64,000 nt of DNA from assembly GCA_025677815.1 (NCBI GenBank), contig JAIXMP010000016.1, positions 806,001 to 870,000 of the forward strand, in the 5' to 3' direction. A model generated the notes under the pieces. That model had not been told where the DNA came from and did no database searches. It saw nothing but the letters and a program-made list of their open reading frames with translations. Below, piece by piece: positions 49,680 to 61,108 of this stretch; within the stretch, counting starts at the first letter, position 1; every line of letters begins with the position of its first letter. The position numbers and the translations under genes were made by a program. Source of the stretch: Phascolomyces articulosus (lineage: Eukaryota; Mucoromycota; Mucoromycetes; Mucorales; Lichtheimiaceae).

Positions 49680-50600
49680 TGTCCTTGAGAAAATAAAGAA
49701 AATAAGCATGTCAGATCGAATAAATAAATAATTAAAAAAAACACAATGTTTCTATTTTTCTTTTCTTCCATGATTATTTACCTTTTTAGATAAAAGAGAA
49801 TGTGTGTAGTTTTTTTTTCCTTTATCAAATTGGTATATATAAAGAAAAAAAAGAAAAGAAAAAAAAGAGTGGTGTATACGTCGTCTTCTGAAAACTTCAG
49901 AGAGTTTAACAAACTAAATAAGGAAAGAGACATTCAGTGTGTTCTTGTTTCCTATTGGTTGAACAGTTTCATACCATTTGTTGCTTTTTTTTTTGTTTTG
50001 CTGTCATGTTTTAATGTTGTAGATATGAGTTGTCATCGATGCGAATCCGTATATTTCTAGTATTCGACATAATACAATTAGATTTGTTTTACATAAGTAT
50101 GAATAATGTATTAGGTCATTTATAAATGATTACTATTCAGAAAAAAATGACGTTGAGAAGTTGACAAATGTTTTTTATGCATAATAAAATACACTAAAAT
50201 GGAAACGGATACCATGGACTGGTTTCTTACAGCATGAATCAATTTTGGTTCTCATACACAGAGCCATGCTTTCTTTTTGTATGACAAACTATTTTAAGTT
50301 ATTATGTTCAATGCAGATCAGGAATCAATCATTATAAAACCTTGGCTAGTGGTGATTGTCATTGTTTTTTTTTAGATGAATGAACACAATTGTACTCTAT
50401 ATTCTAAAATGTGGTCATTCAAATTATATATGTATATATATATAATTGTTTTGAACATTTATTTTCCTTCTTCTTTATCTCCAATTCATTAGAATATTCA
50501 TTTAATTTTTTATTACTTCACATAATATCAAAATACACTACAGATCTATATATCTTACTTGCTGTTGAACTTCTCAATATAATATAACGTAAGAAAAGAA
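49680..50600. other. Divergent intergenic region
   Basis: Upstream of the G3BP-like gene (-) and the F-box pseudogene (+). AT-rich, with A- and T-runs and TATATATATATAATT near 50437. The 86-codon frame at 49800 starts at a TG-rich leader and is not convincing. No other gene was seen. Confidence 0.5.
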
Positions 50601-53005
50601 ATGACATCTTCGTCATCATCGCAGAATAATACACCGGCAACAAAAAACCAAAGTCCATCTACATCCATAAAATCAACAGAAGCAGTATATCAACAAGAAT
50701 ATACAATAAAATCAACCACATCAAAAAAATCCAAGAACCTCACCAAAGAAGTCAGTAATGGAACCATCACTAGATTAAAAAACAAGATAAAAAACACAAG
50801 TAGCAATAAAGCCAAGGTCAACTGTTTATTCCGTATCACAAAATTATACTCTTGTCTGGGAATCCACAATTTGAAGAAATTAACTTTGAGTCTGATGAAC
50901 AAGACAAAAATCGTCGTGTGGACATTCTTACTGGATGTCAAAATGAAATAGCATTTCAAATTATCTATTACCTTGATAGTTCCTTGGCTATGCAATGCAT
51001 CAATGTTTCTAGAAGTTGGCGGGCACTGTTTCTATCGCAATGTAGTAATATTCATGGTGGTATTTCTCATATATGGAAGAATTTCACCTTGACGAGAATG
51101 GAAAACCAACAAAGAACAATCCAGCTAATGTCGATATTGTCCAACCGTATCGAGGCATTATCAATGTCATTGTGCGAACCTGAAAAAATTAAACAATATT
51201 GTTTACAGTTGAAAAGAATACATTCTCCTTATCTCCAATCACTGGTCATATCTGACAATGTTATGGATTGCATTGAGAGTAAGTGGTAACAAATCTCTTT
51301 TTATTTAAAAAAAACAACTTCAATGATATGACCATTATCATTGACGTTATTATTCATATGGTGGTTACAGTTTAAACATGAACAATGAATAATGAATGAC
51401 TCTTTGTTTATTTATTTTTTAAACAGGAAAAAGAAGAGTTTGTAGGATGATGACCGACCTTACAAAAACAGTGTCATATTCATTACACCATGTTTCAAGT
51501 ACATTAACCCGTTTGGTTTTATACTCGCATTCGTTCCATGGAATGTCTCCCACTTTGATTCTATCCACGTGTCAAACTTGATATCCATTAAATTAGGAGC
51601 ATATACATTACATGAATATAATGATAGAACTCTGTTTGAACATTAGGCCGATTTCCCAACAAACCAAATCACATCACTAAAAAATTTGGAATTAACTGTA
51701 TTTATTCCATCTGTTGGCTGGCAATATATAAATAATAGTTATCTTCTACATTTTTTTTTGTTACATTCCCAACCTACGTCGACTCAAGTTGTTTTTTGAC
51801 GGCAGTCCTGAGAATCGTGGTGGTAGTCGATTATTACAGTTGCTAGAAGATTATTGTTATAACCTTGAGGTGATTATAATGGCAGGATTAGAGGCGGACA
51901 AAAATACAAATAGCACTCTTTTATCTAATGATCATGATACAACAATAACAACAACAACAGCAAATATAGTGAATAATCATTCTTCCTCAACAGTGAATGA
52001 CCAGTCAACAACAACCAGTAGTACCATTAGAGGAGGACTTCAATCACTCATTCTTTGTAACCTCACTTCAATCGTCCCTCTACAAGATTGATTACAAAGA
52101 AGCACGTATACCTTACATACAATGGAACACGATTTATGTGATCAAGCTGATTTTCTTAATATCCATCAATGGACATCTCTCTTTTTATTTACCATGCAAA
52201 AAATGACCACTTTTTCTATATCAAACTATCACGCTTCAGAAGCTTTACAAGTTCATCTTTCCGGAATCTTGCAATGTTTTCCTGCTTTGCAATCATTGAC
52301 AATTAAAAAAACAACAATCAAACCAGGTCTTTTAATTTTGGATTCATTTGTAAGGGCAATCACAGAATTAAAACAGCTGACAAGATTCGAGTTTCACTCA
52401 TTGAATTTTTTACAGTATTACCCTTGTGAAGTCAGTAATGATATATGTTTTCGATATAAGGAATATGGTTCTTTTAAAGAATTACTCTGGCAATTTAGAC
52501 ATTTCGATGAAATGATGGAAAATGATAACACAACGACAATGTCGACTTGTATGGATGAAATAATATTCCATGAATTTTTCAATCAGCAAAGAAGAAGAAG
52601 AATGAATAATCATGATTTCAACAACTGGAATAAACGACGAGAAGAGAGTGATAGTGAACTATATTGTTTGAATATAGTAAACTGCCGTGGATTCAATGGT
52701 AGTGCTTTGTTACTGGTGTTGGGAATGACAAGTTTACAAGAACTTTGTATTGAACTTTGTGATACTTTGTTGGATAAAATTCCCGATTCGATGATCAAGA
52801 TATTTACTGAAAATATTGGAGAAATGCTTCCTTTGTTATCCTTCCTTGAATTAGGAATATGATGTTGACGGATAAAGCTATCAGAAATATGGTTCTTCAT
52901 GCCAAGAAATTAAAGACGGTGATATTGAAACATGTGGAAATTCCTAGTCAATATAGTATTGAGATGCTCAAAAATCATGTTGAACACTTTTCTATTATTC
53001 CATAG
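50601..53005 (+). pseudogene. Decayed F-box/LRR-like gene
   Basis: Reads as one F-box protein broken many times. A disordered N-terminus (50601 on) is followed in another frame by an F-box-like segment (EIAFQIIYYLDSSLAMQCIN then VSRSWRALFLS). One normal intron, 51279-51426, keeps the frame. Leucine-rich segments follow: HHVSSTLTRLVLYSHSF, NLRRLKLFFDGS, FPALQSLTIKK, ALLLVLGMTSLQELCIELC. Lesions seen: a frameshift between about 50805 and 50850; a 1-nt loss near 51573; an in-frame TAG at 51644; a length change in a T9 run at 51751-51759; an in-frame TGA at 52089; a 1-nt loss near 52857. Family members select substrates for SCF ubiquitin ligases; this copy cannot make the full protein. Some frameshifts could be sequencing errors, but the two nonsense codons would remain. 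Confidence 0.75.
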
Positions 53006-54157
53006 TATCTAATAGTAATAAACACTTATTATCAATTTATTAATTAATCAAAGTAATCACAATCAGAGAAAAAAAATCATCACTACTTATTATTTCTACA
53101 ACACCCAATAGTTTATAATATTCTTTTACTTGCGTTTTTTTGATAACAGGATAGTAATCATCATCATCATCAAATCTAAACGAAATTTCAGAAAGAATGA
53201 TGAAAGAGTCCGCATTTTCGTATATATGATACATGTTTTGCATATTTTCTGTTGCTTTTCTTCCTTATTGTTTTGATTGATGCATAATTGATCATATAAT
53301 ATATATTTGATGTTGAACTATTGACAAATTTACTAAATGATATCTTCAAAATCGACGTACTTGATTTTTTTATACTTCTCCTTTTATAATAAATTATCTT
53401 GTGTTTGCCTTCATCGACTCATATGTATTTTTCATTGTCATCCTTTTGTATCTTCCCAGATTGATCCAATGAATACGATTATGCACAGTAACCTTCATCC
53501 ACTTGAGATCCATTGACTATTTTCATATCAGAGGTACGAACAAGTTTGGCATGCATAAATTCTTGTTTGAACAAATCATTGGGATTTTTTTTGGGGGGGA
53601 TGGTTTTAAACGTTTAACAAAATATGTTATGCTGTAACTCAATCTTCAAAGTTATCGATAATTTACATGAAACAAAGGTACATTGCATCATGATCTCTCA
53701 ACATATACGAAGATACGCGTACAGAAGAATGACTTTTTATTAGAAACAAAATTGTTACCAATTGGCATGGTGATACTATCCCAGAGGCGATGATAGGTCG
53801 AAAGATTTATTATTATGTACATTTTTCAGATTTATGCATTTATGGTTAAAATGTTTGATAGTGGTAATGTGCACTCTGCTTTTCTTTGACCTGCCACTAT
53901 TGTGCAACTATTCTATAAGAAGTGACTGGTTTTCTAATGGTGGACAAGGTGGTATAAGATTTTCTATGTACCTCGGAAAGAGCAAGATTTTTGGGGGGGG
54001 TGCACGATTTATGGTGGGATCCTTTCTTCACCAATTTCAGCGAGCATAAGGTTTTTATTTTTTATTATAAACGCCATTGCTTTACCTTCATTACTTATAA
54101 AAAATATAGATCCTTTTCTTGAAATAAAATATCAACAAACGAATAAACATAAGCACC
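53006..54157. other. Intergenic region before MED8
   Basis: Mostly AT-rich without coding. A 71-codon ATG frame at 53834-54049 starts with a signal-peptide-like stretch (CLIVVMCTLLFFDLPLLC) followed by a Gly-rich part, but no homologue, exon partner or codon evidence supports it. TTATAAAAAATATAG at about 54097-54111 is a TATA-like element about 50 bp before the MED8 ATG. Confidence 0.45.
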
Positions 54158-54997
54158 ATGGACCATCAAAGACACGGCCAACCAAGTTTAGATCCAAACA
54201 CCATTCAAGAATTAGAAGCTTTACGAAGCAAATTATGGTCTTTACAAGAAACATTTCAATCACAAATCAATTATCTCAAAGAACCTAAATATCCTTTTAC
54301 ATGGCCCGATTTACTCAACAAATTCAACATGTTGACAGCGAAATTTGCATCTTTATCGGATGATTTTTATGGGTATATTGAAACCGGAAGTAATGGCACA
54401 TTACCAAAACTGATGCTTCATCCTTACATTCCTACCACAACTGAACATGAAACCAATATCCTCAGTGTCCTGTTACGAACAAAATTGATTCCTGATATTG
54501 AAAAATTGGAATTGGAAACACAAGCTGCTTTAGCCAAAGAATTGATGGCATCTTCATCCACCAGTGCAGGGGGTATAGATCATCTTCATCATCATCATCA
54601 AGAAACGTCTATGGACGATGAACAATTGATTCGTACACGGATTGAACAATGGAATACAAGAAGACAACGTCATGATCGTATTGCAGGAGAAGCAGCACAA
54701 TTTGTTAATATGTTGGTGGATGATCATCGAGATACATTTTTACAACGTTATAGTTCAGAAGACGAGGAAGAAGATGAAGATGAGGATATGGATGGAGAAC
54801 AAAAAGAAAAGGAGGAAAAGAAGGAAGATAATAATAAAAAAGATCAAGAAGAAAAGAAACCTTGGGAAAAACTGGGATTTCCTTCAGAAGATGTTTGGCG
54901 ACGATGGAAATTGGAATGTGCAGTTAATTATTATAGTAGTGGTAAAGAACAACTCCCTGGTAGTGATCTGAAAAAATTAGCAACTGGCGCAAAATAA
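54158..54997 (+). CDS. MED8: Mediator complex subunit 8
   Basis: Head-module subunit of Mediator, linking activators to RNA polymerase II in the nucleus. A single exon of 279 residues. The N-terminal helical region carries the family pattern: LEALRSKLWSLQETFQSQIN, YPFTWPDLLNKFNMLTAKFA, SLSDDFYGY, LPKLMLHPYIP, ETNILSVLLRTKLIPDIEKL. The C-terminal half has a His run (about 147-150), a second helical segment (RTRIEQWNTRRQRHDRIAGE) and an acidic Glu/Asp/Lys-rich insert (about 205-240) before a conserved-looking end (PWEKLGFPSEDVWRRWKLE). Fungal MED8 proteins are commonly 200-270 residues, so the acidic insert explains the slight excess. The start context is CACCATGG, and a TATA-like box lies upstream. 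No introns, unlike its neighbours. Confidence 0.93.
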   Translation: MDHQRHGQPSLDPNTIQELEALRSKLWSLQETFQSQINYLKEPKYPFTWPDLLNKFNMLTAKFASLSDDFYGYIETGSNGTLPKLMLHPYIPTTTEHETNILSVLLRTKLIPDIEKLELETQAALAKELMASSSTSAGGIDHLHHHHQETSMDDEQLIRTRIEQWNTRRQRHDRIAGEAAQFVNMLVDDHRDTFLQRYSSEDEEEDEDEDMDGEQKEKEEKKEDNNKKDQEEKKPWEKLGFPSEDVWRRWKLECAVNYYSSGKEQLPGSDLKKLATGAK

Positions 54998-55314
54998 AAA
55001 TGTTCTCCTCTCCCCCTCCCCACCCGCTATCTTTCATTTTTTCACTCTTCCTTTGTATATACATTTATAAAAGAAAGCATTTTAATTTTATGTATACCCA
55101 CATTACACACTCTTTGTTTTCACAAATATATTATCATAATAAAAAAAAGGATGTTCTCTGTTTGATTTGGCAAGCATTGCTAATGGATTTGATTTTGCCA
55201 CGTTTGGGGAAGCAAATCGTTGACAAATAGTACAAGTATGACTCCGACCTACATATGAGGTTGTTCTACTAAGTGATATTACATTATTATCACCAACTAT
55301 CATCTTTTTAAACA
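54998..55314. other. MED8-SLY1 intergenic region
   Basis: A 317-bp gap between two plus-strand genes, with the MED8 3' UTR (CT-rich start, TTTATAAAAGAAAGC) and the SLY1 promoter. No coding was recognised. Confidence 0.6.
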
Positions 55315-58300
55315 ATGCAACACGATTCTTCAATAACAACCATCCCACAAAATAACGATGACGATTCTTTGCGAGCTAAACAATATGGTAGATATAGATA
55401 ACATCCAACATGAAGTTTCATTATGAATTTTCTCTCTCTTTCTTTCTAATGCAACCTTTCCAACTTTTTCTCCTCTTGGTACCTTTTCTATTGATAAAAT
55501 AGCCACCATCGCGTCCATGCTTAATCTAAATGCTTCTAATTCAGAAGGGACACTTGATGTCAATAATAATGGATCCAATAATCTTCCTGGTGGTATATTA
55601 TGGAAAGTGTTAATATTTGACAAGTTTGGACAAGATATTATTTCTTCTATTATGCGTGTCAACGATCTTCGCGAAAATGGTGTTACTGTTCATATGTAAA
55701 TATATACCTATCTATTTCTACTTCTTCTTAAAGGCGAAAACGATATTATCCTCCCTCTCTTATATATTTATATATATATATAACCTAACAACAACAACAA
55801 CAAATTTGACAAATATGTAGGTTATTATCACAAGATCGGTCCTCTTTACCTGACGTACCTGCCGTTTATTTTGTTGAACCCACTTCAGAAAACGTGAAAA
55901 AGATGTGTGAGGATTTACAACGTGGGCTTTATGATTCTTATTATATCAACTTTTGTTCAACCGTCCCACGTCCTATTATGGAAGAATTAGCCTCTACTAC
56001 AATCGTCAATGAAACATCTGATTTGATCAACCAAGTCTATGACCAGTATCTTAACTTTGTTTGTACCAACTCTGATGTTTTTTCATTGAATCAATCCGAA
56101 GTATTTGTCAATTTGAATAACCCAAGTGCAGCAGAAACGCTGATTGATGAAACAGTGGATAGAACAGTGAATGGATTATTTTCGGTGATTGTTACCATGG
56201 GTAAGGGAAAAATTTGTTATATGGAAAAAAGTGGAGGAGGATTGTAATTGAAGAGACAAAGTGTGGCATACTCTTTTTTTAAAAATTGGGTGGTGGAAAC
56301 AAAAAAAAAAGATGAATATTATTTACTAAACTATTATAATATTCATTTTCTTATCTTGGACTTTATAGGCGTGATTCCTATTATTCGATGCCCACGCGGA
56401 AATGCAGCTGAAATGATTGCCAACAAGTTGGATAGCAAGTTACGTGATCATTTGATGAATTCAAGAACCAATTTGTTTTCAGATAGCACATCTAACTTGC
56501 AAAGACCTGGTAAGCATCAAGAAGGGATGAAGGGAAGGATATTAGGTAGAAAAAACTTTGCTTTCTTTACTTAATTTACTTTTTATATATCTATTATAGT
56601 ATTAATTCTGCTGGACAGAAATATGGATTTAACACCCATGTTAAGTCATTCTTGGACTTATCAATCACTTATTCATGATGTATTGGAAATGAAATTGAAT
56701 CGTATTACTGTTGAGGTAAAAAAAAAGGATATATTTAAAAAAAAAAGAAAAGAGAAGAATGAAAAAGGAAAGATTTATTTTTTTTACATAGTTTGACTTA
56801 TGTAACCTATGTGTGTCTGTGTGTATTATTTGATAGGCTGATGAACAAATCAATCCAACTCGAAAAAGTTATGATATCGAAAATAAGGATTTCTTCTGGA
56901 ATAAAAATGCATCCAGTCCATTTCCACAAGTAGCTGGTGAGTTTTAATTATAAGAAGAGGGAGGATATGTATATTTTATATGCATAAAAAGAATAGGATA
57001 GAAAACTTGGATGGGATGTGGGAACTCCTTGAATATGGTAACCCAATGAGTGAGTCCTCATTGATTTTTTCGCGCGAAAAAAAATATGACTATTATAGAG
57101 GACATCGACGTGGAGTTGAACAAGTATAAAACAGATGCAGCGGAAATTACACGCATCAGTGGTGTGAATTCATTGGAGGACGTGGGTCAATTGGATCTAT
57201 CAAGTAACACCAAGACCTTAAAGTCTGCGATCACTGCACTACCGGAGTTGACGGCTCGGAAAGCAACCCTGGATATGCATATGAACGTGGCTACCGCGTT
57301 GTTGAATAAGATTAAAGATCGACAATTAGATACATTCTTTCAAATTGAAGAAAACATTACTAGACAGGTTAGTTATTATGCATGACGAAAAAAAAACAAA
57401 AAATAACATCCGCCTTAAGAGAGAGATTTTTTTTTTGTTCTAATCCTTTTTTTTCACATGAAATGGACGATGGCGTATTTTTTTTTAGAATAAGAATTTG
57501 TTATTGGAAGTAATTCGAGATAATGAAAAAAAAGACCCAGAGGATAAGATGCGACTTTTCTTGATTTATTACTTATCGATTACTGAAGAAATTTCTCAAG
57601 AAGATATGGCTTCTTATGAAAAAGCATTGGAAGCAGCAGGTTGTGATTTGGCACCTTTGAGTTATATTAAAAGGTAAAGAAAAAAAAGATATGTTCATGA
57701 CAAAAAAAAAAATAGCTATAATTAATTGGTTGATATTATAATTAGAGTTCGACAGTTGATGCGAATGACATCCATGATTTCATCACCTCAACCTGGTCAA
57801 GGGTCAGGCTTTTCCCAAAATGATTTATTCCGTGGCTTTAGTAGTATTGGCAATAAGGTAAAATAATTGATCCGAATGAATGAAAAACCAAAAAGTGATT
57901 GGTGGGAAGAATGAAAGAAACAAAGGAGCGAGAGAGAATAAGCCTAACTGTATAAAGTCAAGGGCAATGGATGGAGAGACTCGTGTGTGTGCAGAGTGTG
58001 ATAATGGAAATTTTTATGGATAAATTTTTCCACAACTCATTTTATAATCAGATCAAACTCTAAAACTCTAAAACTCTAAACTCTAAAACAAAACTATCTA
58101 TTGTTTTCATCTATAGTTGACAGATCGATTGAAAGAAGGTGGATTAGGTGGAGGATTTGAAAACATTTTATCAGGTGTCAAGAATTTATTGCCAGTACGA
58201 AAAGAATTAGTGATCAGCAAGATTGTGGGGGATATTATGACACCACCACAAAATGAACCTTCGAAAGCAGATGATTATTTATATTTTGATCCAAAAATTA

Positions 58301-58600
58301 GTCGTCATTCAAGATCACCTCGTCAACATAAGACTGCCTTTCAAGAAGCTATTGTTTTTGTTGTAGGTGGTGGTAATTATGTTGAATATCAAAACTTGCA
58401 AGAAATTGCTACGGTAATATTTTTTTTTTGCTATTTAAGGGAATTGGTTATGGATGAATGAAAAAGGAGAGGAAGCATACTAAAATAAACTTCTTTCTAA
58501 ATAGCAAAACAATCAAAAGAAGAAAATTACTTATGGATCTACTGATATATTATCCCCTCATGAATTCCTTGGCCAACTTGCCAAGCTTGGACGAGAATAA
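55315..58600 (+). CDS. SLY1: SM-family vesicle fusion protein Sly1
   Basis: Sec1/Munc18-family chaperone of ER-Golgi SNARE assembly; it binds the Sed5/syntaxin-5 N-peptide. Eleven exons: 55315-55387, 55503-55695, 55821-56200, 56369-56509, 56600-56715, 56837-56936, 57099-57367, 57489-57673, 57746-57857, 58117-58413 and 58505-58600, about 653 residues, close to the yeast protein. Diagnostic parts: [16 protein letters not shown] at the start, [105 protein letters not shown], and the C-terminal [34 protein letters not shown] with [18 protein letters not shown] and YGSTDI fit Sly1 better than Sec1, Vps33 or Vps45. A CTCTAAAA octamer array lies in the intron after exon 9. Confidence 0.95.
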
Positions 58601-59751
58601 ATATATGACTATTATTATAATAAAAATTAAAAATGGAATATACTACTATTATTAACTATCACCCACCTAAAAGAAGATCTCATCCTATCACAAAATAATA
58701 TTATTTTAATAATCATGGCTTAATGTTATACATTAATAATAATAGTAATAATCGAATTGAATCTTCTCCTTATTTCTTCTTCCTCTTATTCTTCTTAATA
58801 TTATATAACAATCAACAACTAAAATGACCCCCTAAAAAAAGCTTAATACCCAATCGTTACTGTTGTGCTGGCATTTAGATATCATTCAGTTAAACAATGT
58901 ATAGTTTAAAAAGACTTTTACACGTGCTACTAGGATCCCTTTCATTCATAATAAGGTATCTAACATGTATACTCGTTGGATTGATCCTCCGCTCTACAAT
59001 ATGGTACGACCATATTTCAAAAAAAAAAAAACAATCGTTCCAGCCCATGTAAAATACATACACTTGTATATGTTTGCTGAGCATATATATACTCAACTCA
59101 GAATACAGGGTATACCAAAAGAACAATTATATATATAGTCTAGTTTGATATGTATGAAAAATATCGAATTATAAGAAAAATGATACGATCATAGTGATAT
59201 TATGTATCAAGATGCATGGGCGGACAAAAGAAATGTGCTTCAACTCCTTAAGTATTGTAATATAATAATATAACAATAATTTATATAATTTATTATAGTG
59301 TAGGTATACCAAGAACTTCTTCCTTCTTTCGGTCCATATCCGATCCTAAGGGAGACAACGTGGGTTGGTTTTTTTTTTCTGTTGTGGCACCTAAACTAAG
59401 TTTGAAAGAGAGCAAAAAATTGGTCAGTGTATTTTTTTTTTCAACGTGTGGCAAAAAAAAAAAAAAAAAAAAAAAAGGTTGGGCTGTGAGAGAGTAGGAC
59501 AACAGAACAAGTTAAAGGGAAACCACATGTAGTCCCCCATTATTATAATAATAATAATATAAGCCAAGAGGACTTGTGTGCTCTACTTGTACATTATGTA
59601 GTGAATAAGTTAGTGTATAATATCCACTTTTTTCCCTTTTCTTTCTCTTTTTCTCTTACTTTTCTTTCTTTCTTTTATTCTTTCTTTCTTTTTCTACTTC
59701 TTTTTATTATTATACGTTTTTTACATTCTATTTTTTTATTCTAAATGTCAG
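58601..59751. other. Intergenic region after SLY1
   Basis: AT-rich, without recognisable coding. Holds an A-run of about 24 at 59454-59476, shorter A-runs, (AAT)n near 59544-59560, and a long pyrimidine-rich tract at 59627-59700 that probably belongs to the core promoter of the next gene. Confidence 0.5.
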
Positions 59752-59777
59752 ATGAACACTCCATCGTTTCGAAATAG
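59745..59777 (+). promoter_or_regulatory. Overlapping upstream ORF
   Basis: ATG at 59745 with A at -3 opens ten codons in a different frame and stops at TAG 59775-59777, past the main ATG at 59752, which has C at -3. Ribosomes would need leaky scanning to reach the main frame, so translation may be damped, unless transcription starts between the two ATGs. Confidence 0.45.
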
Positions 59778-61108
59778 TTCAGTTCGTAATTCACTCGTTG
59801 CGACCACTCGCCCCGTGTCACGCAGGTGGAAGAAATTAGTGACTAAAATAAAAGCTTTTCGTAAACATCGTGCTACCACTGGCGTTGACATGAATGATGA
59901 TGAAGACGAGGAACTAGAACAAGAAAAATCATCAACTAATAACAATAATAATAAGGATATTTTAAAATCAAGAACAAATATTATTCAACGTCGTCATAGT
60001 AGTGATGAACTATCACGTAAAGTCGGATTTCCTTATTATATTGAAGAAGAAGAATAACAGAATGGTGAGTAATAAATAGTATAATCTTATTTTTATTATG
60101 ATAAAAAAAAACAAACAGCTGACAAAACCTTAAAAAAAAGGTGGAAAACATAAGAAGAAAAAACATGAAAGTGCATCCCTTTCAGCTTTACATCATATTT
60201 CTATGCCGGCAGGTCCGGTTTCATCTGCATTATCACCACCACCGCGACATACCATGACGAAACGAAAATTAACGGAACCTCCTACATCACGATCTCCTGT
60301 ACTTGTACGTTTATCCATTGATTTACGTGAAGAAGATGAAAATTTGATCCTTCGATCAAGTCCAGATTCAATTCAATTTTCTTCTTCTGATTATAGTAGT
60401 AGTATGACACCGACTTCTCAACGTCATCATCCTTTTCGAAGTGGTACATTAGGAAATAATAATGGTGAAGAAGGTTTTTTTTCTATTCCTACAACACCTG
60501 TACCTGAAATTCCATTAAAAGAACGACGAAAACGACGTAGTCCATTATCAATTCCTGACGATTTGACTTTGTCTTTGAATAATAAATCAACAGCTTCCAG
60601 TACTACCACAGATGGATCTTCCATGACATCAAAACATCAACGTCGTCATCGTCAGTCTTTTTATTATTCTTATCAATATCAACATTCACAACAACAACAA
60701 CAACAACAACCTTTATCTGAACGACGAAATAGCATAAGTTCCATTACATCCAGCAGTAGCACAAGTTCATCTGCGATATCTGAAGAACGTCATAAAGCCA
60801 TGAATGCTTTGGAAGGATTGGATCGTGATAAAGCACAATATGATGCTGTTGTAGGTCGTCGACGTACTACCAATGTTACTACAACATCACCTCATAATGA
60901 ACCTACGCCTTCTTTAACGCCTAATAGTCGACCCTTATACTACCCATCATCACCTAGTTCTGTAGGTACGATTGTTGAAGAATCAGCTAAATTTACTATA
61001 TCTGCCGGGGCAGTATGTTCATCTTCTTCACCTCCACCTCCATTATCTCCACAACAATTACCACCTTTACCAACATCACGTATTCCCGAATCTACCATGA
61101 GACATTAA
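59752..61108 (+). CDS. Uncharacterised Ser-rich disordered protein
   Basis: Two exons, 59752-60016 and 60141-61108, give about 410 residues; the phase-1 GTAAAG donor joins ELS-R to GKHKKKKHESAS and removes an in-frame stop. No folded domain or membrane segment is visible. The sequence is Ser/Thr/Pro-rich with basic patches (SRRWKKLVTKIKAFRKHR, LKERRKRRS), a Gln run and a short acidic stretch. Several matches to the basophilic kinase consensus R-R-x-S occur: RRHSS, RRQS, RRNS, plus RRTT; many SP sites also occur (SPPP, SPSS). A phosphorylated regulatory or polarity protein is a guess only. An ATG seven bases upstream in another frame makes a 10-codon overlapping uORF with a better -3 base than the main start. 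Confidence 0.65.

Noticed and set aside
53834..54049. Short secreted-protein candidate with signal-like N-terminus
   Set aside because: 71 codons only, no intron partners, no homology visible and no promoter features; hydrophobic starts arise readily in T-rich DNA.
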